Assembly: GCF_003177035.1 (NCBI RefSeq)
Contig: NZ_CP029488.1
Coordinates: 3,038,001 to 3,102,000 of the forward strand
Reading direction: 5' to 3'
From: Salinisphaera sp. LB1
GTDB taxonomy: Bacteria > Pseudomonadota > Gammaproteobacteria > Nevskiales > Salinisphaeraceae
DNA length: 64,000 nt
Shown here: positions 19,603-31,690 of the stretch, piece after piece
How the letters are laid out: every line of letters starts with the position of its first letter
How positions within the stretch are numbered: the stretch's first letter is position 1
Notes under the pieces: generated by a model
The model's database searches: none
Seen by the model: only the letters and a program-made list of their open reading frames with translations
What the model was told of the DNA's origin: nothing
Translations under genes and position numbers: made by a program

Positions 19603-21136
19603 TTTTTTCGATATCGACCTGGGTATCGATCTTGTAGCTGGCGGCGTTGTTGTCTTCTTCGGTGAGCTGGTCGCCGCGGACGCGCCGGATCTCGTAGTGC
19701 GGCGTTTCGAGTTCGTTGTTGGGGACCAGCGTGATCCGAGTCTTGGCGCGCCGTTCGACGTCCGCCAGATCGCTGCGCTTTTCGTTGAGCAGGAAGCTCG
19801 CGACCGGGATCGGCAACTGCACGATCACGCGGCCTGTACCCGGCTTCATTGCCTCCTCTTCCAGTAGGCGGAGGATCGACAGCGACAGCGATTCGACGCT
19901 GCGGATCGAACCGCGGCCCAGGCAGCGCGGGCAGACCTGGCTGGAGTATTCGGATAGCGACGGCTTGAGCCGCTGGCGCGACATCTCCAGCAGGCCGAAG
20001 CGCGATATGCGCCCGATCTGGACGCGCGCGCGATCGGCCTTGGCCGCCTGCTTGAGGCGGTTCTCGACTTCGCGCTGGTTCTTCGCGCTCTCCATGTCGA
20101 TGAAATCGATCACCACCAGGCCGCCGAGATCGCGAATGCGCAGTTGACGCGCGACTTCCTCGGCCGCCTCGACGTTGGTGTTGAAGGCCGTTTCCTCGAT
20201 GCCAGCGCCCTTGGTGGCGCGTGCCGAGTTGATGTCGACCGAGGTCATGGCTTCGGTGTGATCGATCACGATCGAACCGCCGGAGGGCAGGGTGACCTCG
20301 CGCTCGAAGGCGGATTCGATCTGCGACTCGACCTGGAAACGCGAGAACAGCGGCGTTTCATCGGTGTATTGCTTGAGCTTGTTCAGGGCATGCGGCATGA
20401 CCTGCTGCATGAACTCGCGCCCGGTCTCGTAGATCTCGGGCTGGTCGATGACGACCTCGCCGATATCGTCGCGCAGGTAATCGCGCAGCGCGCGGATGAT
20501 GACGTTGGATTCCTGGTAGATCAGGAACGGCGCCTTGCGCGCGTCCGCCGCGTCGTTGATCGCTTTCCAGACGTGCGCGAGATAGTCCAGATCCCACTGC
20601 AATTCCTCGGCGCAGCGGCCGACCCCAGCGGTGCGCACGATCACGCCCATGCCCTCGGGCACCTGGACTTCGTTGAGTGCTTCGCGCAGCTCGTTACGCT
20701 CCTCGCCCTCGATGCGACGGGACACGCCGCCCGCCCGCGGATTGTTCGGCATGAGCACCAGATAGCGCCCGGCGAGGCTGATGTAGGTCGTGAGCGCGGC
20801 CCCCTTGTTGCCGCGTTCCTCCTTCTCGACCTGGACAATGACTTCCTGGCCTTCGGATAGCGTGGCCTTGCCATTGCCCTGGCCGTTGCCGTCCGCTTTC
20901 TCGTAGTACGACTTGGCGACTTCCTTGAGCGGCAGGAACCCGTGGCGGTTGCCGCCGTAATCGATGAACGCGGCCTCCAGGCTGGGCTCGACCCGGGTTA
21001 CGCGTCCCTTGTAGACATTGGCCTTGCGTTGTTCTCTAGAACCGACCTCAATGTCGAGGTCATGCAGTTTCTGTCCATCGACGATGGCCACCCGCAGCTC
21101 TTCCGGCTGGGTGGCGTTGACCAAAATACGTTTCAT
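19268..21136 (-). CDS. rne: Ribonuclease E, catalytic half (frameshifted after about residue 510)
   Basis: RNase E is the essential endonuclease for mRNA decay and rRNA/tRNA maturation. From ATG 21136 ([21 protein letters not shown]) the frame gives the complete catalytic core: S1 domain ([21 protein letters not shown]), DNase I-like domain with [10 protein letters not shown] and VIDFIDM metal-binding aspartates, the zinc-link CPRCLGRG, and the small domain to about residue 510 ([10 protein letters not shown]). There a run of six A (T6 at 19603-19608 on the plus strand) puts the frame out, adding about 112 unrelated residues before a stop. A five-A run would restore full-length RNase E. The truncated form would keep catalysis but lose the degradosome scaffold. 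Confidence 0.9.
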   Translation of the reverse strand: MKRILVNATQPEELRVAIVDGQKLHDLDIEVGSREQRKANVYKGRVTRVEPSLEAAFIDYGGNRHGFLPLKEVAKSYYEKADGNGQGNGKATLSEGQEVIVQVEKEERGNKGAALTTYISLAGRYLVLMPNNPRAGGVSRRIEGEERNELREALNEVQVPEGMGVIVRTAGVGRCAEELQWDLDYLAHVWKAINDAADARKAPFLIYQESNVIIRALRDYLRDDIGEVVIDQPEIYETGREFMQQVMPHALNKLKQYTDETPLFSRFQVESQIESAFEREVTLPSGGSIVIDHTEAMTSVDINSARATKGAGIEETAFNTNVEAAEEVARQLRIRDLGGLVVIDFIDMESAKNQREVENRLKQAAKADRARVQIGRISRFGLLEMSRQRLKPSLSEYSSQVCPRCLGRGSIRSVESLSLSILRLLEEEAMKPGTGRVIVQLPIPVASFLLNEKRSDLADVERRAKTRITLVPNNELETPHYEIRRVRGDQLTEEDNNAASYKIDTQVDIEKTGGTRSPHQYAQGPRGARGQARCPPRRTGHRAQRARQHQRTRQRQRSATGGDARAGRQHEPVAAALGRASAHLQRRGRSRPVRPGSGQPRDNHAENRTRPAPPRREREVRR

Positions 21137-21484
21137 GGATTGGGATCCAGTGGCGCGCTCGACTGGCGGCCCGGGCGCGGCGCGTATGGACGCGTTGCCA
21201 CGCGGCCGACCGCGACGTACCCCGCGCACACTCGCCAAGCATCGCGGCGAGCAGAATGGGGACTACGGCGGTCAGACAGGAGCGCATAAGATGAATGGAT
21301 AACTCGAGAATAGGGAACCGCTGAGCGAACGTGCCGTGATAGGCTTTCAACCGTTACGCACCAGCGTGTTCGAAATAACTGTCGGTCAGCGCTCGCTGGC
21401 TACATCGACTTTCGATGGGCCGCGTATGCGCGACCTTGGGAGTGTAATCTGACAACGCAGCGGCCTCAAGTACGACATGTTCGC
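21137..21484. other. Divergent rne/rluC intergenic region, long rne leader
   Basis: The 348 bp between the rne and rluC starts contain no supported gene. In enterobacteria the rne leader is long and lets RNase E regulate its own mRNA, and this spacing allows the same. I could not pick confident promoters. A GGGAG ribosome-site-like sequence at 21438-21442 precedes an in-frame CTG at 21449, relevant to the rluC start. Confidence 0.5.
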
Positions 21485-22390
21485 GTGCACGCCAACGACG
21501 ACGGCATGCGGCTGGATAATTTTTTGCTGCGTGAATTCAAAAACGTGCCGAAATCGCGCGTTTACAAAATCATTCGCAGCGGTGAAGTGCGCGTGAACAA
21601 GGGTCGGGCCAGGCCCGGAACCCGGCTCGTCGAAGCCGACGATGTGCGTATTCCGCCGGTCCATCAGGCCCCGAAGGCCGACCCGGGGCGGCCGCCCGAC
21701 GCGCTGATGGACAAGGTCAACGCCGCGGTCGTGGCGGAAACCGCCGATTATCTGGTGTTTGCCAAGCCGGCGGGACTGGCCGTACATGCCGGTAGCGGCC
21801 TGCGCTTCGGGTTGATCGAAGTGCTGCGGGCCGCGCGCCCCGGCGAGTACTTCGAACTCGTGCATCGCCTCGACCGGCAGACCAGCGGCTGTCTGCTCGT
21901 GGCGCGTTCCCGCGCTGCGCTCGACGATCTGCGGGCCGGCCTTAACGACGCGTCGGCGAGCAAGCGCTACATCGCGTTGGTCGAGGGGCGGTGGCCGCAC
22001 GGTACGATCGAGGTCGATGCGCCGCTGTCGCGCGACGTGGAGCGCGCCGGCGAGCGCGTGGTCACGGTCGATCACGACGGCGGACGGGCCAGTCTGTCGC
22101 GCTTCGCTCCGGCCGAGTTCTATGCCGACGCCACACGCATGGACGTCGAGATCCGGACCGGTCGCACGCACCAGATCCGGGTGCACGCGGCGCACTGCGG
22201 CCACCCCGTGGCCGCAGACGACAAGTACGGCCCGAACGCGCGGGCCAGTCGCTGGCGTGAGCGCGGCCTGGCGCGGCTGGCGCTGCACGCGTCCTCGGTA
22301 CGGCTGTATTTCGATGGGCGGCCGCATGTCTTCGAGGCGCCGCTTGCGCCCGATCTGGCGGCGGTCTTCGGCCGGCTGGGGCGGGCGTGA
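21485..22390 (+). CDS. rluC: 23S rRNA pseudouridine(955/2504/2580) synthase RluC
   Basis: RluC converts three uridines of 23S rRNA to pseudouridine. An N-terminal S4 domain (MRLDNFLLREFKNVPKSRVYKI, VRVNKGRARPGTRL) precedes the RluA-type catalytic domain, with the catalytic Asp in HRLDRQTSGCLLVARS and RTGRTHQIRVHAAHCGHPVAADDKYG. The GTG at 21485 gives 301 residues but has no ribosome site. An in-frame CTG at 21449, 6 nt after GGGAG, would add TTQRPQVRHVRV-like residues that match the usual RluC N-terminus. That CTG start is plausible. The gene diverges from rne, as in E. coli, and overlaps the next gene by 4 nt. Confidence 0.92.
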   Translation: MHANDDGMRLDNFLLREFKNVPKSRVYKIIRSGEVRVNKGRARPGTRLVEADDVRIPPVHQAPKADPGRPPDALMDKVNAAVVAETADYLVFAKPAGLAVHAGSGLRFGLIEVLRAARPGEYFELVHRLDRQTSGCLLVARSRAALDDLRAGLNDASASKRYIALVEGRWPHGTIEVDAPLSRDVERAGERVVTVDHDGGRASLSRFAPAEFYADATRMDVEIRTGRTHQIRVHAAHCGHPVAADDKYGPNARASRWRERGLARLALHASSVRLYFDGRPHVFEAPLAPDLAAVFGRLGRA

Positions 22391-23058
22391 TGGCGCGCGA
22401 CTACCAGCTGATCATATTCGACTGGGACGGCACGCTCATGGATTCGGCCGGCGAGCTTGTCGGCACCCTGCAGCAGGCGATTCAGGATACCGGCCTGCCC
22501 GAGCGCACGCCGGCCCAGATGCGCGAGCTCGTCGGCCTCGGTATCCAGGAGGTGTTGGGGCGACTGTTTCCCGAGCTGGACCCGGTCCGGGTGCGCGATC
22601 GCATCAGCCGGTATCGCCAGCGCTACGGTTGGCCACGCGCGGCCCCGCGACTGTTCGAGGGCGCGCGCGAGGCGCTGGTTCATCTCGGCGAGCAGGGGAT
22701 CGAGCTGGCCGTGGCGACCGGAAAGAACCGGCGCGGGCTGGATCGCGCGATGCACGCAACCGATTCGAAGGGGCTGTTTCGCATCACCCGGTGCGCGGAT
22801 GAGTCGGTGCCCAAGCCGGCGCCCAACATGATCGACGATATCCTGCTGCGCACGGCAACCGAGCCGGAGGCGGCGCTGATGGTCGGCGATACCGAGTACG
22901 ACATGGTGATGGCGCGCGCCGCGGGAATCGACGGGCTCGCCGTGCGTTGCGGCGTACACGATGAAATCCGCCTGCGCCGCGCGGGCGCCATCGACGTGAT
23001 CGCGGATGTACGGGCGTTGCCGGCCTGGTTGGCCGCCGGTAAAGCCGGGGCGCCCTGA
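22387..23058 (+). CDS. HAD-IA family hydrolase (phosphoglycolate phosphatase-like)
   Basis: This 223-residue haloacid dehalogenase-type phosphatase has motif I IFDWDGTLMDSAGEL (nucleophile and acid Asp, about residues 10-12), a helical cap, motif II Thr in AVATGKNRRGLD, motif III Lys in KPAPNMIDDIL and motif IV VGDTEYDMVMARAAG. The substrate is unknown; sequence suggests the phosphoglycolate phosphatase/YfnB-like group. Its ATG overlaps the rluC stop as ATGA, a pairing seen in many proteobacteria, so the two are co-expressed. It converges on maf with 1 bp between stops. Confidence 0.9.
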   Translation: MMARDYQLIIFDWDGTLMDSAGELVGTLQQAIQDTGLPERTPAQMRELVGLGIQEVLGRLFPELDPVRVRDRISRYRQRYGWPRAAPRLFEGAREALVHLGEQGIELAVATGKNRRGLDRAMHATDSKGLFRITRCADESVPKPAPNMIDDILLRTATEPEAALMVGDTEYDMVMARAAGIDGLAVRCGVHDEIRLRRAGAIDVIADVRALPAWLAAGKAGAP

Positions 23059-23059
23059 G

Positions 23060-23650
23060 TCAGGGCAGGGCAAGGCCGGCCTCGGCGAGCAGCCGGCGCA
23101 GGCCGATCAGGGGCAACCCCACCAGGGCGCTGGGGTCGCTGGATTCGATCGCAGCCACCAGGGTGATGCCCAGGCCTTCGGACTTGAGACTGCCGGCCGT
23201 GGCGGTGACATCCTCGGCCGCCACATAGCGCGCGATCTCGGCATCGTCCAGCTCGCGAAACCGGGTGGTCACGGTTTCGAGATGCAGGCGCGGCTCGGCG
23301 AACGCCGGCGCGCAGACGCACAGCCCGGTATGAAAGACCACGCGCTTGCCCGACTGCCACCTTAATTGTTCGCGCGCGCGTGCGGCAGTGCCCGGCTTGC
23401 CCAGAATGTACCCATCGACGTCGGCGACCTGGTCGCTGCCGATGACGACCGCCTCGGGCCAGTCGGCGGCCACCTTCTCGGCCTTGGCCCGGGCCAGGCG
23501 GCAGGCCAGCGCGTCGCCGGGCTCGCCCGCGTGCGCGGTCTCGTCGACATCGGGCGACGTGGCCTCGAAGGGCAGGCCGATCTGTTGCAGCAGCTGGCGG
23601 CGCCAGACCGAGCTGGAGGCTAGAATCACGTGGGGGCGATGCGCGCTCAT
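23060..23650 (-). CDS. Maf family nucleotide pyrophosphatase (YceF-like)
   Basis: Maf proteins hydrolyse nucleotides such as m7GTP, dTTP or UTP to monophosphates, probably as house-cleaning enzymes. The 196-residue protein begins HVILASSSVWRRQLLQQIGLPFE and has SPDVDETAH, the catalytic region VVIGSDQVADVDGYILGKPG and GLGITLVAAIESSDPSALVGLPL near the C-terminus. The order maf-yceD-rpmF-plsX points to the YceF (m7GTP) subgroup. I start at ATG 23650, because the upstream extension to 23692 is outside the family domain. It is divergent from yceD. Confidence 0.92.
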   Translation of the reverse strand: MSAHRPHVILASSSVWRRQLLQQIGLPFEATSPDVDETAHAGEPGDALACRLARAKAEKVAADWPEAVVIGSDQVADVDGYILGKPGTAARAREQLRWQSGKRVVFHTGLCVCAPAFAEPRLHLETVTTRFRELDDAEIARYVAAEDVTATAGSLKSEGLGITLVAAIESSDPSALVGLPLIGLRRLLAEAGLALP

Positions 23651-23736
23651 GAGCGTGTGGGATTGAAAATGACGCAGGCGAGCATAAAGCAAGCGACCGC
23701 ACGGCCGGATACGATTGGCCTCGCGGGCGAAAGGCT

Positions 23737-23765
23737 TTGACTTGCGGCGGCTCGCCCCCTATTAT
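23737..23765 (+). promoter_or_regulatory. Sigma-70-type promoter for yceD-rpmF-plsX
   Basis: TTGACT (23737-23742), a 17-bp spacer and TATTAT (23760-23765) make a near-consensus promoter. Transcription would start near 23772, only a base or two before an ATG at 23774. This argues for ATG 23792 as the yceD start, or for a leaderless message. Confidence 0.75.
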
Positions 23766-23791
23766 CGCGCGCCATGTCGTCGGGGCAACAA

Positions 23792-24316
23792 ATGACGCGG
23801 CGGATCGACTATCGCCGCCGGGCGGTGGACAAGGCGCGCCTGACGGGCCGTTTGTCGTTGTCGGCGTTGCCTCGAACCAAGGCCGTCGTGGTCGTGGCTT
23901 CGGATGCGCCGGTCGAGGCGTCTTTGTTGCTCGACGAGGATAACCAGCGCCGGGTGGTGCTGACCGGTCGCGTGCGCACGACGCTGATGCTGCCGTGTCA
24001 GCGTTGCCTGCAGCCGACCGCGCAGGCGATGGACATCGATGTGGCGGGGATCGTCGTGGCCAGTGACGAGGCGGCCGCCGCCGTGCCGCGCGAGTGGGAG
24101 CCGATTCTGAGCGAAGGCGATATGCTGGATGTGCATGCGCTGATCGACGATGAACTGCTGCTCGCGCTGCCGATGATCGTGCAGTGCGACCGTCCGGCAT
24201 GTCGGGCGGCCTACGACACCGAACAGAAAGCGCCGGAGAACAGTCCGGCGCCAGACAAACCGAACCCGTTCGCGGCGTTGGCATCGCTCAAGCGCGATGA
24301 CGATGAGCCGCGGTAG
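23792..24316 (+). CDS. yceD: YceD/DUF177 family large ribosomal RNA accumulation protein
   Basis: YceD is a small conserved protein encoded upstream of rpmF and linked to 23S rRNA accumulation. About 174 residues are read from ATG 23792 (MTRRIDYRRRAVDKARL), which has GGGG at 23781-23784 about 7 nt upstream. The ATG at 23774 would be almost at the predicted transcription start. Visible family features are the LPCQRCLQPT and VQCDRPACRAAYD cysteine pairs, the central PREWEPI-GDMLDVHALIDDELLLALPM block and the C-terminal NPFAALASLK. It is followed by rpmF after 31 bp. Confidence 0.88.
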   Translation: MTRRIDYRRRAVDKARLTGRLSLSALPRTKAVVVVASDAPVEASLLLDEDNQRRVVLTGRVRTTLMLPCQRCLQPTAQAMDIDVAGIVVASDEAAAAVPREWEPILSEGDMLDVHALIDDELLLALPMIVQCDRPACRAAYDTEQKAPENSPAPDKPNPFAALASLKRDDDEPR

Positions 24317-24347
24317 ATCCCGATCCGGATAACCCAAAGGCAGTGCT

Positions 24348-24533
24348 ATGGCCGTCCAACAAAACCGTAAATCCCGTTCGAAGCGCGACAAGCGTCGCAA
24401 CACGCATGCGAGCATGGATCGTCCGACGCTGTCGATCGACCCGACCACGGGCGAGACGCATCGTCGTCACCACGTGACCCGCGACGGCTTCTACCGTGGC
24501 CGGCGTGTGGTCGAGACCGGCGACGACGTCTAG
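24348..24533 (+). CDS. rpmF: 50S ribosomal protein L32
   Basis: This 61-residue basic protein starts [18 protein letters not shown] and contains [18 protein letters not shown] and [14 protein letters not shown], matching bacterial L32 over its length. It lacks zinc-binding cysteines, as in the C-minus type of gammaproteobacteria. The order yceD-rpmF-plsX is the conserved one, probably transcribed from the promoter at 23737. Confidence 0.95.
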   Translation: MAVQQNRKSRSKRDKRRNTHASMDRPTLSIDPTTGETHRRHHVTRDGFYRGRRVVETGDDV

Positions 24534-24665
24534 AGTTTTCTGCGCGCGTCATCGTATCCAGCCGACAGTGCGGCGTCCGGGTGACGGGCGCTGCGTTGTA
24601 TCGTGTTGGACATGGGGCGAGGGGATGAAACAAGTGCAGCGACCGCTGGCGATCACGTGTCCGGC

Positions 24666-25688
24666 ATGATTCGCATCGCGGTTGACGCGATGAGTGGCGA
24701 CCACGGCAGTGCCGTGGCCGTCGAAGCGGCGATCGCCAGCCTGCGCCGGCACGAGGATATCGTGCTGAAACTCGTGGGCGATGCGGCGGCGCTCGAGACA
24801 CAGATCGCGGACCGCGGGCGGCGTCAGAAAAGCGATGCCGTGCTCGATCGTCTCGAGGTCGTGCATGCCGGCGAGGTCGTCGACATGTGCGAGTCGCCTG
24901 CGCGCGCGCTGCGCCAGAAAAAAGACTCGTCCATGCGCGTGGCGGTCAATCTGGTGCAGCGCGGCGAGGCCGATGCCTGCGTATCGGCGGGCAATACCGG
25001 CGCGCTGATGGCCACCGCCCGATTTGTACTCAAGACGCTCTCCGGCATCGATCGGCCGGCGATCATTTCGCCGATTCCCTCGCGCGACGGGCACACCCTG
25101 ATGCTCGATTTGGGCGCGAGCGCCGAGAGTACGCCCGAGCAGCTGTTCCAGTTCGCGGTCATGGGCGCCGTGCTCGCGAGTGCCGTGCACGGGATCGAGC
25201 ATCCCCGGGTCGGATTGCTCAATATCGGCGCCGAGGAAATCAAGGGCAATCAGCAGATCAAGGACGCCGGCCGGCTGCTTGCCGCGAGCGGGCTGAACTA
25301 CATCGGCTTTGTCGAAGGCGACGATATCTACATCGGCGATGTGGATGTGGTGGTCTGTGATGGTTTCGTCGGCAATGTGGCGCTCAAGACCAGCGAGGGT
25401 CTGGGCAAGCTCATCGCCCAGTATCTGCGTGAGGAGTTCGCGCGCAACTGGCTGACCAAGGCCTCGGCGGTTCTGGCCATGCCCGTGCTTCGGGCGTTTC
25501 GCAGCCGCGTTGATCCGCGCCAGTACAACGGCGCTACGCTGGTCGGGTTGCAGGCCACCGTGGTCAAATCTCATGGCGATGCCGATGCGACGGCATTCGC
25601 CAGCGCGATCGGCGTCGCGCGGCTCGAGGTGGCGCAGAGCGTGCCGCGCCGGATTCGTCAGCAGTTGGCGCATAACCTCGGCGAATAG
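24666..25688 (+). CDS. plsX: Phosphate acyltransferase PlsX
   Basis: PlsX makes acyl-phosphate from acyl-ACP for phospholipid synthesis at the membrane. The 340-residue protein starts MIRIAVDAMSGDHGS at ATG 24666, after the first M of the SGM context. It contains VNLVQRGEADACVSAGNTGALMA, LLNIGAEEIKGN, NYIGFVEGDDIYIG and VCDGFVGNVALKTSEG, all PlsX hallmarks. A longer frame from 24603 lies outside the family. Fatty-acid genes fabH, fabD and fabG normally follow plsX but are replaced here by clpS-clpA. Confidence 0.95.
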   Translation: MIRIAVDAMSGDHGSAVAVEAAIASLRRHEDIVLKLVGDAAALETQIADRGRRQKSDAVLDRLEVVHAGEVVDMCESPARALRQKKDSSMRVAVNLVQRGEADACVSAGNTGALMATARFVLKTLSGIDRPAIISPIPSRDGHTLMLDLGASAESTPEQLFQFAVMGAVLASAVHGIEHPRVGLLNIGAEEIKGNQQIKDAGRLLAASGLNYIGFVEGDDIYIGDVDVVVCDGFVGNVALKTSEGLGKLIAQYLREEFARNWLTKASAVLAMPVLRAFRSRVDPRQYNGATLVGLQATVVKSHGDADATAFASAIGVARLEVAQSVPRRIRQQLAHNLGE

Positions 25689-25738
25689 GCCGGATTTCGC
25701 GCGATTCGAGGGTGTGCGCCGAATCCTTGTTCGAGCGA

Positions 25739-25767
25739 TTGATTCACGGCTTTCCAGCCCCTATATC
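25739..25767 (+). promoter_or_regulatory. Candidate promoter for clpS-clpA
   Basis: TTGATT (25739-25744), a 17-bp spacer and TATATC (25762-25767) lie in the 249-bp gap after plsX. The transcript would have a leader of about 165 nt before clpS, in which I see no clear structure. Confidence 0.5.
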
Positions 25768-25937
25768 TGTAGCCGTTGATGGTTGCGGATCGGATAATCG
25801 GATCGAAAATGGCCTGCACGGCCGGCGTGAATGCCGCGTGTTCGGTGCCGCCATGCCACCCGTCTTTCTCTATCTTTCAATCGGCGGCGACATCGGCGCG
25901 CGTCGCGTTTCACGTCGAATGAAACCCAGGGGTCGAC

Positions 25938-26267
25938 ATGACTGATACCGACAAACCGAAAATCGGGCACGAAGACGGCGGTACCGCGGTCGCGCCCGAA
26001 AAGCCCAGGACCAAGAAGCCGCCGTTGTATAAAGTGGTCATGCATAACGACGACTACACGCCGATGGAATTCGTGGTCGAAGTGCTGATGACTTATTTCA
26101 CCCATGATCGGGACAAGGCGGTACAGATCATGCTGACCGTTCATACACGCGGAAAGGCCGTGGCCGGCACCTATACCGCCCAGATCGCGGAGACCAAGGT
26201 GCAACTGGTCAACGACCACGCACGCGCACACCAGCACCCGCTGTTGTGTACTATGGAAGAGGCCTGA
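25938..26267 (+). CDS. clpS: ATP-dependent Clp protease adaptor ClpS
   Basis: ClpS is the N-recognin that binds N-degron substrates and the N-domain of ClpA. The 109-residue protein has a flexible basic start, then [27 protein letters not shown] (the NDD/TPMEFV substrate pocket), [20 protein letters not shown] and a C-terminal [11 protein letters not shown]. It precedes clpA by 60 bp, the usual pair. Confidence 0.96.
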   Translation: MTDTDKPKIGHEDGGTAVAPEKPRTKKPPLYKVVMHNDDYTPMEFVVEVLMTYFTHDRDKAVQIMLTVHTRGKAVAGTYTAQIAETKVQLVNDHARAHQHPLLCTMEEA

Positions 26268-26327
26268 AAGGACGGCCGACACGTCGCGCCGCAGGTTTAA
26301 ATCGAACGCCAAGTTCGGGGACGCAAA

Positions 26328-28595
<2,268 letters not shown>

Positions 28596-29136
28596 GGGCG
28601 ACGCGGGCGACGCGCCGCTTCGCGGGGCGCCGCCCACGTCCGGCGCAGGCCGGGCAGGTGAATCTCGACGCGGGCGTAGTGCGACAGCTATACCGCTCGT
28701 AGGTCAAATAGGGCCTAGGCTAGCACTGTTTCCGTCTAATTAATTTAAAAACAATGACCTGGCGGCAGGTCGGATTAGCGCGCAGCGCGTAATCCGACGC
28801 TCAACCCGCGGTTCCGTAGGCCCGCCTGTCGGATTACGGTGCAAGCATCTAATCCGACCTGCGTGACACCCTGCTCCCGTCTACGGGTCACAGCGGCCTT
28901 TGCGGTTTCGCATCACACGGCGTTGCGGCGCAAATCTTGTCAGGCGGCGCACAGTGCGACCGCGATGCCCCGGTTCGGGGCCGGTAACGCGGCATGGGCG
29001 CCGTCCCGTCTGCGATGGCATGTCATGCCAAGGCTTGGCGGTCGCCCCGTGTGTTCGAATGGCCCCATTCGGCGAGGGCGCGGGGTGTGATCGGGCTTGC
29101 CACGCTGTCGTTTGCAGCGACAACGAGCCCTGATCT
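28596..29136. other. 541-bp gene-free region between clpA and pilB
   Basis: This gap between two converging genes holds a GC-rich hairpin after clpA, an AT-rich patch near 28738-28755 (AATTAATTTAAAAAC) and two GTCGGATTA palindromes annotated separately. From 28870 to 29136 I see only short local hairpins (for example CGAATGGCCCCATTCGG near 29055) and no credible gene. Confidence 0.6.
28766..28861. repeat. Two REP-like GTCGGATTA...TAATCCGAC palindromes
   Basis: Two stem-loops share the same 9-bp stem: GTCGGATTA 28769-28777 with TAATCCGAC 28790-28798, and 28828-28836 with 28850-28858. The outer sides extend the pairing between CAGGTCGGATTA (28766-28777) and TAATCCGACCTG (28850-28861), giving a larger inverted repeat. 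The layout resembles the paired REP-type extragenic palindromes common in proteobacteria. Confidence 0.75.
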
Positions 29137-30867
<1,731 letters not shown>

Positions 30868-31018
30868 AGTTGCACCGCGTACCAAAAGCTGTCGATCCGC
30901 TGGATCGGGCCGCCGAGTACGTCAGATTACACGGGTGAACCGATGCGTCGATTGTAGGCGGTTTCCTCATGGCGTGCCATGAACTATGGTCGGGCTGTAA
31001 TTCACAGCGAGAATCCAC

Positions 31019-31468
31019 GTGAAAACGATCTTCGAAGCGCTGCGCGAAAGCCACGACAAGCAACGCCGATTACTGGCCGCACTGTGCGAGACGCACGGCG
31101 ACTCCGACAAGCGGGAAGGCCTGTTTGCCGCGGTCAAGGCGGAGCTTGTGCATCACGAGAACGCGGAGGAGCGGTACTTCTACAATCCGCTGATGGAACA
31201 CGACATGACGCAGGAAAAAGCGCGCCACAGCGTGGCCGAGCACCATGAGATCGACGAGCTGGTGGAGGCGATCGAAGCCACCGATTACAGCTCGCCCGCA
31301 TGGCTGAGTTCCGCCCGGAAGCTCGAGGATCTGGTCACGCATCACCTGGACGAGGAGGAGCGAGAGGTCTTTCAGATCGCCGGTCGCGTGCTCGGCGACG
31401 ACGAGAAGGTGCAACTCGCGCAAGGGTATGATCGGATGATGGCGGAGCAGGCCGACGGTTCGCCTTGA
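31019..31468 (+). CDS. Hemerythrin HHE-domain protein
   Basis: This 149-residue all-helical protein has likely di-iron ligands spread over four helices: ESHDKQRRLLAAL, ELVHHENAEERYFY, AEHHEIDELVEAI and VTHHLDEEEREVFQIA. Such cytoplasmic hemerythrin-like proteins bind oxygen or nitric oxide, or protect iron-sulfur enzymes; the ligand here is not known. It is a single gene. The frame opens GTG AAA ACG at 31019. A GC-rich 7-bp hairpin (31479-31497) follows the stop. Confidence 0.87.
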   Translation: MKTIFEALRESHDKQRRLLAALCETHGDSDKREGLFAAVKAELVHHENAEERYFYNPLMEHDMTQEKARHSVAEHHEIDELVEAIEATDYSSPAWLSSARKLEDLVTHHLDEEEREVFQIAGRVLGDDEKVQLAQGYDRMMAEQADGSP

Positions 31469-31606
31469 GGCGGTGCGGCGCCGCGTTCAGCGCGGCGTCG
31501 CGTCGTTGTCGCCGAAACAGAGCAGCGGCGCGATCGCTCTGCGCCGGCGCCCGAGCGTTCACGTACGATCCGCGGTTGTCAGCGTATCAGGCGGGAACGA
31601 AAAAGA

Positions 31607-31683
31607 TGGTCGGAGTAGCAGGATTTGAACCTACGACCTCCACCTCCCGAAGGTGGCGCTCTACCAAGCTGAGCTATACTCCG
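31607..31683 (-). tRNA. tRNA-Pro (anticodon CGG)
   Basis: The complement folds as a 77-nt cloverleaf including an encoded CCA. The acceptor stem is CGGAGTA/TACTCCG, the D arm includes AGCTCAGCTTGGTAGAGC, the anticodon stem CCACC/GGTGG encloses loop TTCGGGA with anticodon CGG, and the T loop is GGTTCAAATCC. It sits 7 bp after ispB on the same strand. A T5 run follows it. Confidence 0.97.
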
Positions 31684-31690
31684 ATGACGG

